DNA from: an uncultured Lachnospiraceae bacterium
GTDB taxonomy: Bacteria; Bacillota; Clostridia; Lachnospirales; Lachnospiraceae
Direction: 5' to 3'
Assembly: GCA_944381635.1 (NCBI GenBank)
Contig: CALWLY010000004.1
Span: 1 to 64,000, forward strand
DNA length: 64,000 nucleotides
Below the pieces are notes generated by a model. The model was not told the origin of the DNA and did not search any database. It was given only the letters and a program-made list of their open reading frames with translations. Made by a program: the position numbers and the translations under genes. Position 1 is the stretch's first letter; each line of letters begins with the position of its first letter. Of this stretch, positions 44,094 through 51,176 are shown piece by piece.

Positions 44094-45128
44094 CTATCTT
44101 TCAGGATAAAAACGGATTGTCTGAGCGTTTGCATCAACAACTGCATGCACGCCAAAAGGAATGATACACCTGGGAGCCGCATGTCCAATATTGATATTGC
44201 AGACAATCGGAAGCGACGGATTGTCTATTACCTCAACAAGCGCCTGCTTGTACTCACTGTGATAAACCTCATCCGCAGGCTTTCCTGTGATCACACCGCT
44301 GACCACCTGGAAAATTCCTGTTTTTTTCAGCTCCAGCAGCATTTTTCTGTATTTCTCCGGAGCTGGTTTTTCCTCGCTGGTTTCTAACAGCAGAATCCTT
44401 CCCTTCCAATCTGCAGAGGAAGGAAACAGATGATACTTCTCACACAGTTCTATAGAATCCGAATATCGTTCGTTATTGAAAATATCATAGATGCTGTCTA
44501 TGCATCCGCCCAGTATCTTTCCGTAAAAAACAGGCTCTCCCTGAATCAGCTCAAACCCTTTATTCTCGTGGCTTGGCATGGAAGTGCCCACTTGAGACTC
44601 ATCAAAGCAGGTTCTTTCATCATACCAGACATCACTGGGTCTGATTTCAGAAATCATGCCGTTTTTCAGCAACTCTTCAAAATAATGTCTTGTGTAGGGA
44701 AGCATTTCCCGGCCCAGTTCGCAGATATCTGACAGAAAAGACTGGCCGTAAAAAGTAGTGATCCCGACTTTATGTAACATCAGATGATTCATGGTAGTGT
44801 CGGAAAAACCAAGAAAAATTTTCTCAGACACTGCGTTTTTCAGTTCATCCTGTTCAAAAAGGTACGGCAGAAGGCGATAAGTATCATCACCACCGATCGC
44901 ACAGAGAATCATATCAACTTCCGGATCCTGAAATGCCTGAATCAGATCTGCAGCTCTTGCTTCCGGATGAGTTTTCAGATAATCTATTCCGCGCAGCGCA
45001 TGTTCCATAAATTTTACTTTGAGCCCATATTTTTTTAATCGGTTCAATCCCAGTTCAACTTCATGTCTGACAAAAGACTCTCCGATCACTCCGTTTGATA
45101 AACTCACAATAGCAACTGTCTTTACCAT
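44094..45128 (-). CDS. S66 peptidase family protein (LD-carboxypeptidase/MccF-like)
   Basis: 344 residues. The fold and the segment MILCAIGGDDTYRLLPYLFEQ match S66 peptidases (LdcA, MccF), which cut L,D-bonds in peptidoglycan stem peptides or acyl-adenylate antibiotics. The position that carries the nucleophilic Ser in MccF-like enzymes appears to be Thr here (GGDDT), so activity is uncertain. Later conserved Glu and His lie in FGGCIDSIYDI-like and INIGHAAPRCIIPFG segments. GGGGAGGG precedes the ATG at 45128. First gene of the S66-AKR-MFS group. Confidence 0.85.
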   Translation of the reverse strand: MVKTVAIVSLSNGVIGESFVRHEVELGLNRLKKYGLKVKFMEHALRGIDYLKTHPEARAADLIQAFQDPEVDMILCAIGGDDTYRLLPYLFEQDELKNAVSEKIFLGFSDTTMNHLMLHKVGITTFYGQSFLSDICELGREMLPYTRHYFEELLKNGMISEIRPSDVWYDERTCFDESQVGTSMPSHENKGFELIQGEPVFYGKILGGCIDSIYDIFNNERYSDSIELCEKYHLFPSSADWKGRILLLETSEEKPAPEKYRKMLLELKKTGIFQVVSGVITGKPADEVYHSEYKQALVEVIDNPSLPIVCNINIGHAAPRCIIPFGVHAVVDANAQTIRFYPER

Positions 45129-45258
45129 AGAATCCCTCCCCGAACTTTTATTCTGTCGGCTTTTGCCGTTCAATTTTGACTGGTACCATTCTACCACATG
45201 TTCCGGTCAGAATCTACTTCCAACAGTCAAATTACGCTCTTTTCAGTATTCCGGCATG

Positions 45259-45879
45259 TTACCGCCGTTCGACGGCCCTTGCAGGGCAGATTTCAAAACA
45301 ATTGCCGCAGTGCAGACAGTTTTCCTGTCGGATCATGACCGGTTTTTGCGAAATGTCAATGCATTTCTGCGGACATTTGGAATAGCACAATTTACAGCCG
45401 ATACATTTGTCCGTAACAAAGTAACCGGCCTCTTTTTCGGGAATGCCGCCAAAGGCAAAGGAAGCCCGTTCCACAGGAAACTTTGAAAGATCGAACCATT
45501 CACCGGTTCCCTGATAAATTTTAAAAACTGTCAATGCGCTACGGGAACGTTCCTCCGGATATATTTTCTCCATATACGGATTTTTGGCAAAAAGATCCGG
45601 CAGTTTTTCCGAACCGATTTCTTTTGCCTTTCCCTGTACGGACACAGCCACACAGGAGAGAGTGTCTTTTCCTTTCATCGCGGTAAACGCAATGTTTTCC
45701 TTGTTTTTCAGCCGCTCATAAAAATTTTTGCCTTTTGCCGTCAGGAAATAAAGTCCGCTCTCATCATAATCCATCATGTCAATGGCACAGGTGATGGGAG
45801 CTCCTTCCTCATTTACCGTGGCAAATACTGTGGAGTGAATGTCCTCCACAATATATTTCAGATAATCTTTCGTCTGCAT
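45259..45879 (-). CDS. FMN-binding split-barrel protein with ferredoxin tail
   Basis: 206 residues. A pyridoxamine-5'-phosphate-oxidase-like flavin barrel (HSTVFATVNEEGAPITCAIDMMDYDESGLYFLTAKGKNFYERLK) is followed by two [4Fe-4S] motifs, CIGCKLCYSKCPQKCID and CLHCGNCFEICPARAVE. It probably moves electrons between flavin and ferredoxin in the cytosol; the substrate is unknown. GGGAGG lies before the start. It is 130 nt upstream of the S66 gene on the same strand and may share its transcript. Confidence 0.9.
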   Translation of the reverse strand: MQTKDYLKYIVEDIHSTVFATVNEEGAPITCAIDMMDYDESGLYFLTAKGKNFYERLKNKENIAFTAMKGKDTLSCVAVSVQGKAKEIGSEKLPDLFAKNPYMEKIYPEERSRSALTVFKIYQGTGEWFDLSKFPVERASFAFGGIPEKEAGYFVTDKCIGCKLCYSKCPQKCIDISQKPVMIRQENCLHCGNCFEICPARAVERR

Positions 45880-46056
45880 AAAAAACCTCCCGCTGTTGTC
45901 TTACTTTCAAAACAGCTTCCACATATACAATACTTGCCGGGTTGTTACATGATTATGATAATTCCGCACGGTTTGCATGTAAAGTAAGCACTTTTTTGTA
46001 CTGTAGTTACCAAAAGGAAACTGTGTAAAACATTGAGGCAGTTTTCATGAATCAGC

Positions 46057-46102
46057 AACGCCGGTGTACAAGGGGACAATGCGCCTCCTGTACACCGACG
46101 CT
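46057..46102. repeat. dispersed palindromic repeat, type 1, copy C
   Basis: GCCGGTGTACAAGGGGACAA with CTCCTGTACACCGACGCT; same core and orientation as copies A and B. It opens a stretch (to copy D at 47165) with two accessory genes. Apart from this and the terminator at 46118, 45880-46213 holds no gene. Confidence 0.8.
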
Positions 46103-46117
46103 ATGCCGGACAGCTCA

Positions 46118-46155
46118 CAAAAGCAGCGGTCATGCCGGAAAACATGACCGCTGAA
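46118..46155 (-). terminator. intrinsic terminator downstream of the 46214 gene
   Basis: Perfect 11-bp stem CAGCGGTCATG/CATGACCGCTG with an 8-nt loop; on the minus strand CTTTTG follows. Confidence 0.6.
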
Positions 46156-46213
46156 ACAGAAGTTACTTTTACCGCTATACAGTCAGACTCCTGCCGAGAC
46201 AACCATTAACCGC

Positions 46214-46453
46214 TTAGCAGTCACCCGCATAATAGGAAACGACTGCCATATAATCTTTTGGTTCTTCAAAGGTTAATGTAAGCGGCAGACATTTACCATT
46301 TTTTTGATATTCTTCCTTCATTTCGTGCTGAACGAGATATTGTCTTGTAATGTTTGTTTTCTGCCCATTTGAAGAAAGTACCATAACACGGCCATGACAT
46401 TGATTTACTGTTTCCAAAAAGTCGTTTAAATTCAGAATCTTCACTTTGATCAT
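46214..46453 (-). CDS. small unrecognised protein (79 residues)
   Basis: Starts MIKVKILNLNDFLETVNQC with AGGAGGTGC upstream of the ATG at 46453. It is predicted to be alpha/beta and may be an HPr-like small fold, but no specific motif is visible (VMVLSSNGQKTNI in the middle resembles such a fold only in outline). A hairpin terminator follows. Located between type 1 repeats C and D. Confidence 0.65.
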   Translation of the reverse strand: MIKVKILNLNDFLETVNQCHGRVMVLSSNGQKTNITRQYLVQHEMKEEYQKNGKCLPLTLTFEEPKDYMAVVSYYAGDC

Positions 46454-46564
46454 AACGTGCACCTCCTGACAACTACTCATCTTCAATTATCATTATAGTG
46501 CCTGTAATCAAAGTATAATATCTTTATCCTGTCACTTTTTGTCGCTATCCTGCCAATTTCGCGA

Positions 46565-46588
46565 GGGCAGATTTTTAGAAATCTGCCC
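46565..46588. terminator. hairpin downstream of the DUF3795 gene
   Basis: Perfect 10-bp stem GGGCAGATTT/AAATCTGCCC with a 4-nt loop. No T-run follows on the minus strand, so it is a 3' structure or weak terminator. Just before it TGTCCAAA/TTTGGACA (46597-46629) forms a second inverted repeat that could also be an operator for the 46214 gene. Confidence 0.4.
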
Positions 46589-46655
46589 ATAGACATTGTC
46601 CAAATTTTTCTTACTATTCTGCTTTGGACATCTTTATCTTAATTATACCGTACTC

Positions 46656-47090
46656 TCACCTTTTCCTATACAGGATAATCTCCGGATCAGCTCCTTCGCA
46701 TCCGTATTGACACACAAGAAGGTAATTATCATCTGCAACAATGCCATAACACCTGTCGTTTCCAGGTATTTCAATCTGATTTCCCCAGTATACATTATTG
46801 TCTTCCAGTAATTTTACCGATTGCCCGTTTGCAATCCGGTACTCTAAATTGACGAAGAAGCCATTGAGTAAATGAAGATCGTTTACCTGCAGATTTTTGA
46901 TTCCAAGGGAATTAAATTCATCAATCAAATCTTTTTTTGCACTGGCAAATGCTTCAAGACCACCCTTTTTTATATATTCCGCTGCAATACAGGTTCCCCC
47001 GAAAGGATGTCCCTCTGTTTTCATACAGCCACCGCATTCATCGCTCCGCTCACACTTACTGCAGCAATCCATACCACAAATTGACGTCAT
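46656..47090 (-). CDS. DUF3795 domain protein (Cys-rich)
   Basis: 144 residues. N-terminal CGMDCCSKCERSDECGGCMKTEG has the Cys spacing of DUF3795 proteins, thought to bind zinc or an iron-sulfur cluster; the remainder is alpha/beta with a final ILYRKR. The ATG at 47090 is favoured because GGGAGG is 7 nt upstream, while another ATG 6 nt earlier is too close. Function unknown. It shares the interval between two type 1 repeats with the 46214 gene. Confidence 0.75.
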   Translation of the reverse strand: MTSICGMDCCSKCERSDECGGCMKTEGHPFGGTCIAAEYIKKGGLEAFASAKKDLIDEFNSLGIKNLQVNDLHLLNGFFVNLEYRIANGQSVKLLEDNNVYWGNQIEIPGNDRCYGIVADDNYLLVCQYGCEGADPEIILYRKR

Positions 47091-47164
47091 AACCATACCT
47101 CCCAAACTTTAAGTACACGGATTGAAATAGCGCTGAAAATGCAGAAAATTACATGGCTCGAAGC

Positions 47165-47220
47165 GTTTTGTCCCCTACATACAGATGCTGCTCTACGTAT
47201 GGAGATAGCGTCTGTGTACA
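47165..47220. repeat. dispersed palindromic repeat, type 1, copy D (degenerate, reversed)
   Basis: On the minus strand AGCATCTGTATGTAGGGGACAAAACGC corresponds in parts to the core of copies A-C (shared GGGGACAA and CGC), with TAGCGTCTGTGTACA at the other end. It is reversed relative to copy C, so the two accessory genes are bracketed by inverted copies. No other feature is visible in 47106-47412. Confidence 0.5.
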
Positions 47221-47412
47221 ATTTTCCCTGCTTCCATTTTTCCTGCATATCGTACGCAATATCATTTTTATTCTACAGGAAATTTTATTTTTTGTAAAAG
47301 GATATGTTTTTTCATAGCTATTTTCCTTATATAAAAATCCGTATTTTCCCTATCGCACAATTCCTTCACAAAAGTTCCGGAGAGCAGGCATTGTTTTATC
47401 ACACTTTCCCTG

Positions 47413-48334
47413 TTACATACACTCGCAGAGAATTTCGTAAATTTCGTCACGGCTAAGCTCTCTGGGATTACATTTGATGATATTGCAGGAATCTGCCACC
47501 TTACGAAGCACTTCCGGTGTGATTTCCACTCTGGACTTCAACTGGCCGAGCCTTGTGGGAAGACCACATTCTTCAATAAACGAAGTCAAAGCTTCCAGTC
47601 CTTTCGCTGCACTGTCCTTTCCAAAGACTTCTTTCGCAAAGCGGGTGAATTTTTCTTCCGCATCCACCATTATATGACGGTAATAAGACGGATGGATGAC
47701 AGCCAGCCCCTGTCCGTGGTTGCAGTCGGTATATGCCCCAAGCTGATGCTCAATCTGATGAGCCTGGAAATCAGTCAGACGTCCCACCTTCAAAATTCCG
47801 TTTTCTGCCATGGCAGAATCCCACATCAGGTTTCCACGGGCCTGCATATCATTGATGTCTGTAAGCAGACGACGCATATTGACAACCGTGTTCCGCATAA
47901 TGGCAAGAGCCACATCATCGGATACATTGTCTGCGTCCGAACTCCCAAGGTAGGTTTCCATTGCATGGCTTAACGTATCGAAAGCGCCGGAAAGCACCTG
48001 CATAGCTGGAACAGTGGCGGTATAGGCGGGATCAAGGATGGCAAAAGAAGCGGCAGTTCCCACAATAGGGCCTTTCCATATTTTTTCTTCGTAAGTGATC
48101 ACAGCGCCCTAGTTCATTTCCGCGCCGGTGCCGGAAGCGGTGACAACGGCTCCCATCGGAATTCCGGCAGTTGGAAATTTTCCGCTCTGATATTCCATGT
48201 TCCAGATATCCTCATCCGCCATAGATCAGCATGACCGTTTTACCGATTTTGGGAAGTTCCTGATTAAGAGCTTCCTTGGCAACTCCTTCGCCGAAATAAA
48301 CTTTTGTGGGATAAGTAAACGTAAATTTGTTCAT
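47413..48334 (-). pseudogene. iron-containing alcohol dehydrogenase, disrupted
   Basis: Reading from the ATG at 48334 (AAAGGAGG upstream) gives MNKFTFTYPTKVYFGEGVAKEALNQ...VMLIYGG and then TGA. About 75-80 residues that should follow, including the GGGS nucleotide-binding loop, are missing. The next frame resumes with EDIWNMEYQSGKFPTAGIPMGAVVTASGTGAEMN, meets a TAG, and continues intact to the stop at 47413, keeping the iron-ligand segment (FQAHQIEHQLGAYTDCNHGQGLAVIHP). So one frame-shifting deletion and one nonsense codon are visible. The intact remainder suggests recent decay. Family: group III Fe-ADH (butanol-dehydrogenase-like). Confidence 0.9.
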
Positions 48335-48365
48335 TGTCATTTCCTCCTTTAACTGCTATAAACCG

Positions 48366-48396
48366 ATTATAATTTCCGGTAGTAACAATCGGTCAA
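48366..48396 (-). promoter_or_regulatory. MerR-type overspaced promoter of the alcohol dehydrogenase pseudogene
   Basis: Minus strand: TTGACC at 48391-48396, 19-bp spacer, TATAAT at 48366-48371. A 17-bp imperfect dyad (CCG...CGG) fills the spacer. A 19-bp spacer with a central dyad is the mark of MerR-family activation, as for adhA under AdhR in Bacillus. No merR gene is in the window. Confidence 0.55.
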
Positions 48397-48462
48397 GAGG
48401 TTTTTGAAAAAGTTTTGTAAGAAAGATTTGACTCATGGAAGCTTCCCTATTTTTCACCCCTC

Positions 48463-48963
48463 TCAGCTTTCTTTTTCGTAAGTTATCGTCGCTTCCGTAT
48501 ACTTCCGCTCCATCTCATGACGGATTTTCCGGTTTTGTACTGTGTCAAACACAATGGAAAAATCATAATCCTCCGGATACAATTCGGCAGCTGCCACCTG
48601 GAGTTTTACGCGTTTATGGTTAATCCATATTTTCTTGTTGGGAAGCTGCACACGCAGTACCCCCTTTTCATTGACCGGCGCGCACACAATTCCAATCTTC
48701 TTGTCCGGAAGCACCATCACACTGTCCCCGATGTGATACAGCTCTGCCAGCTTGTCGGATGCTGTGGGCTTCCTTGCCTTTCTGATTTTGGGTCTGGATT
48801 TTATGGACATAGATTTCTCTTCTGCTCCCTGCCTATATCCGGTGCCTTTTTCCCGGTCTAGGCCGCGTCCGTCTGCCCGGTTTGTGACAGCTTCTTCCAG
48901 CTGGAGCCGATAGCCATCCACTGCCTCCTCTCCATAAGCTGCACGAACCGCCGTTTCCAGCAT
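48463..48963 (-). CDS. C-terminal part of split MutS2-like protein
   Basis: 166 residues in the same frame as the upstream gene, separated from it only by the TGA at 48964. It begins MLETAVRAAYGEEAVDGYR, which continues the ...IARKLGMPE end of the upstream ORF as in unbroken family members. The rest holds a basic linker and a KOW-like domain (GDSVMVLPDKKIGIVCAPVNEKGVLRVQLPNKK). There is no Smr nuclease domain. The ATG next to the TGA could allow reinitiation. Treated as part of a broken gene. Confidence 0.75.
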   Translation of the reverse strand: MLETAVRAAYGEEAVDGYRLQLEEAVTNRADGRGLDREKGTGYRQGAEEKSMSIKSRPKIRKARKPTASDKLAELYHIGDSVMVLPDKKIGIVCAPVNEKGVLRVQLPNKKIWINHKRVKLQVAAAELYPEDYDFSIVFDTVQNRKIRHEMERKYTEATITYEKES

Positions 48964-50445
48964 TCATTCCGGCATGCCAAGCTTTCTTGCAATGTAGAAG
49001 GCACAGCTTTCCCCGGCCTCCCCAATGACCATCCGATAGGTGGGCTGCAAAGTTTCCCGATCAAATTCCATGCGGGCATTGACTACATTTTCGGTCCTTG
49101 CCGCATACTCCTTGACCTCAGGATAATGCGTGGTCACTAAAAACAGGCATCCGCTTTTTCGAAGCTCCTCCAAAATAGAAACGGCGATTCCCATGCCTTC
49201 CGTAGGGTCCGTTCCGGAACCCAGTTCATCCATGATCACCAAGCTGTCTGCACTGACTTCTCCCACAATTTCCAGCACGTTTTTGATGTGGGCGGAAAAA
49301 GTGGACAGGTTTTCCGTCAGATTCTGGCCGTCCCCGATATCGCACAGATAGGAACTGTTCATGCAGATATCCGCCTCCTGGCAGGTCACATGAAGTCCGC
49401 ACTGGGCCATCAGACAGTTAAGGGCCACCGTCTTGATTGCCACGGTCTTTCCTCCTGTATTGGGACCGGTTATGATAATACCCTGTACCCCGTTTCCAAT
49501 CTCAAACTGTAAGGGTACACAGATTTTCCGATCCATCAACGGATGTCTGGCATTTTTCAGCCTTATTTTCCTGTCCAAGTTAATTTCCGGAGCAACCGCC
49601 TCCATGTCCAGACTCAGCTTCCCTTTGGAGAAAATAAAATCCAGTTTCTCTATAACCCTGATATTTTCTGCCATCGCCTCCGCCCCGTCGGCTACCATAG
49701 CCGTCAAGGTATAGAGAATCCGGTGTACCTCGTTTTCCTCATCCAACCGCAGCAGCTGCAGTTCTTCGTAGAGATTCGCCACGCTGATTGGTTCCACAAA
49801 AAAAGTATTTCCGGTGGCGGATTTGTCAATGGTGCTGCCCGGAATTTTCCATTTGTACTCCTTCTTTACAGGAACACAGATTCGCCCGTTGCGCAGGGTG
49901 CAGAAATGGTCGGCCATGCAGTCCTTATTGGCACGCATAATCTGCTCCGCCTTCTGTTTCATCTGTTCCTCAGTCTTTGTAATCTCTCCTCTAAGCTGCA
50001 GCAGGGTTTTGGAGGCATAGTCATCCACCTCACCGCCCCGAATCTGCCTGGCGATTTCCTCACGCAGGTCATCCATGGCGGTAAGATTCAGTTCATAATA
50101 GGCCAACTCATTTTCCTGCTGTTTTCCCCGAATGAGATAGTCCTTCAGCCGCCGCACGGCCACCAGGACTTTTTCCATCCGCTCCAGCTGGTAGGGGGTT
50201 AAACAGCTTTCCTTTTCTGCAAGCGTCAGAATTTCTTTGGGTTCTTCCACAGAAACCAGAGGCGGCGTGCCGTAAAGCTCCATAAAACTCCTGGCATCCG
50301 TGGTGTCCTTCAGCTGCTTGCGAAGCTCTCTTTCGTCTAAATAATACGTGATATCCACAATGTGTTTCCTGGCACTGTCTGTCATAGCCAGCTCCATCCA
50401 TTTTTCTTTTACTTTATCAAATTCCAAAAGCTTATCAATCTTCAT
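48964..50445 (-). CDS. MutS2-like ATPase, truncated by in-frame TGA
   Basis: 493 residues: lever/clamp helices (about 1-310), then the MutS ATPase domain with Walker A GPNTGGKTVAIKT, STFSAHIKN, Walker B SLVIMDELGSGTDPTEG and LFLVTTHYPEVKEYA. MutS2-type proteins act on branched DNA or on collided ribosomes, not in classical mismatch repair. The ORF ends in TGA directly followed by an ATG in the same frame and a normal continuation of about 166 residues, so the original gene was about 660 residues. Loss of the tail removes the C-terminal KOW-like part. AGGAGT-like sequence before the start. Confidence 0.85.
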   Translation of the reverse strand: MKIDKLLEFDKVKEKWMELAMTDSARKHIVDITYYLDERELRKQLKDTTDARSFMELYGTPPLVSVEEPKEILTLAEKESCLTPYQLERMEKVLVAVRRLKDYLIRGKQQENELAYYELNLTAMDDLREEIARQIRGGEVDDYASKTLLQLRGEITKTEEQMKQKAEQIMRANKDCMADHFCTLRNGRICVPVKKEYKWKIPGSTIDKSATGNTFFVEPISVANLYEELQLLRLDEENEVHRILYTLTAMVADGAEAMAENIRVIEKLDFIFSKGKLSLDMEAVAPEINLDRKIRLKNARHPLMDRKICVPLQFEIGNGVQGIIITGPNTGGKTVAIKTVALNCLMAQCGLHVTCQEADICMNSSYLCDIGDGQNLTENLSTFSAHIKNVLEIVGEVSADSLVIMDELGSGTDPTEGMGIAVSILEELRKSGCLFLVTTHYPEVKEYAARTENVVNARMEFDRETLQPTYRMVIGEAGESCAFYIARKLGMPE

Positions 50446-50489
50446 TTTTTCTACTCCTTTTGCTTATTTTTCGATGTTGCTGTATCTTC

Positions 50490-50678
50490 CTAAGAACTGG
50501 CGCTGTTGTAATGCTTGAGTCCCCGGCTCCATACCAGGGCTGTCAGCATCGAAAACAATGCCACTACAAAGATTCCGTATGCTGCCAGCTTCCAATTCAT
50601 TTCCCCAATCATCTGCTGCACCGGCAAAATCACCGGTTCAATAGGAACGGAAAGCTCCTTTCCTGTCGTATAAATAAG
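50490..50678 (-). pseudogene. C-terminal fragment of an ABC-2 type permease
   Basis: Sixty-two sense codons without a start: about LIYTTGKELSVPIEPV, then MNWKLAAYGIFVVALFSMLTAL as a membrane helix, and VWSRGLKHYNSASS before TAG. A periplasmic-side linker, one last helix and a short cytoplasmic tail are what the end of an ABC-2 permease looks like. The reading frame meets the type 2 repeat at 50678, so the 5' part was lost at the repeat border. It ends 45 nt upstream of the MutS2-like gene. Confidence 0.6.
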
Positions 50679-50814
50679 TATGCGCTACAGCGCACACTCG
50701 CGCCGAAGCGCGGTTGCGTCAGCAACTATTTTCCTTGAGCGCGGGGTGAGCATTCACAGCGGAGCGTCTTTTTTTATACCATAGGAAATGAAATTTCCTA
50801 TGGTATAAAAAAAG
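50678..50814. repeat. composite palindromic element, type 2, with 22-bp perfect palindrome
   Basis: TATGCGC/GCGCACA hairpin and GCGCACACTCGCGCCGA...GCG, TTGC-GTCA-GCAA and GCGCG...GTGAGCATT match the order and bases of the element at 33911-33993. A perfect 22-bp palindrome with a 3-nt loop follows (50768-50814). It abuts the ABC-2 permease remnant, so it marks a rearrangement border. Confidence 0.75.
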
Positions 50815-50834
50815 CATGACCACACAGTCATGCT
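50807..50834 (-). terminator. intrinsic terminator of the 51.1 kb transcription unit
   Basis: Minus strand: AGCATGAC, 6-nt loop, GTCATGCT, then TTTTTTT. The T-run is shared with the start of the long palindrome. Confidence 0.8.
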
Positions 50835-50865
50835 TCGTTTCCCGATAAAACGATATTCAATACAA

Positions 50866-50918
50866 GAAAAAACTTCCTCAGCTGAAAATCAGAACAAGGA
50901 AGCCTTCTATCGTTTCTA
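50866..50918 (-). terminator. possible internal terminator (attenuator)
   Basis: Minus strand: CTTCC...CTGA-TTT-TCAG...GGAAG followed by TTTTTTCTTG. Lies between the folded RNA and the final terminator. Confidence 0.55.
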
Positions 50919-50929
50919 TTGATGATATT

Positions 50930-51065
50930 AAGCAGATGTAAGGCGAAAAAGCCACCGGCTGCCGGCCGCTGACAAATGGACAGACTCCTAGCGTATCACT
51001 GAAATACGAATCTGTCCGCGCAATATTTAGTTTGCGTTTTTCTCCATTACATCTACAATAGACAT
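50930..51065 (-). ncRNA. folded leader or small RNA, class not recognised
   Basis: In the minus-strand transcript GTAGATGTAA (inside the 12-codon ORF) can pair with TTACATCTGC about 110 nt later, closing a domain that contains a GGACAGA/TCTGTCC stem with an inner GTAT/ATAC hairpin and a G+C-rich GGCCGGCAGCCGGTGGC segment. This is the outline of a riboswitch-like aptamer upstream of terminators, but it does not match a class I can recall. The gene it once controlled may be gone, since a repeat border follows. Confidence 0.5.
51027..51065 (-). CDS. 12-codon leader ORF
   Basis: AAGGAG lies 9 nt before the ATG at 51065; the peptide is MSIVDVMEKNAN. It is the first possible ORF on the transcript from the promoter at 51094. 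Because its bases also take part in the P1-like stem, translation and folding would compete. Alternatively the frame is fortuitous. Confidence 0.4.
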   Translation of the reverse strand: MSIVDVMEKNAN

Positions 51066-51093
51066 GCAAAATTACTCCTTACATTTATTTTCT

Positions 51094-51129
51094 ATCTGTA
51101 TCTTAATGAAAATCGGAAGCACTGTCAAC
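51094..51129 (-). promoter_or_regulatory. strong sigma-A promoter
   Basis: Minus strand: TTGACA, 17-bp spacer, TAAGAT, about 35 nt upstream of the leader ORF. It is the best consensus promoter in the window and drives the short transcription unit ending at 50807. Confidence 0.75.
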
Positions 51130-51176
51130 CCCTAAAATAATATGCACAAGAAACAGTAAAAGAAAAAACATCTGTC

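Noticed and set aside
37000..47300. CRISPR array suggested by repeated GGGGACAATACGCC
   Set aside because: Only four copies, far apart, internally palindromic, with genes and not spacers between, and no cas genes.
48964..48966. TGA in the MutS2-like gene as a selenocysteine codon
   Set aside because: Family members have no functional Cys there, no SECIS-like hairpin directly follows, and a simple nonsense change explains it.
50460..50738. 92-codon plus-strand frame
   Set aside because: Opposite to the permease remnant, which has recognisable membrane-helix coding on the minus strand, and runs into the repeat.
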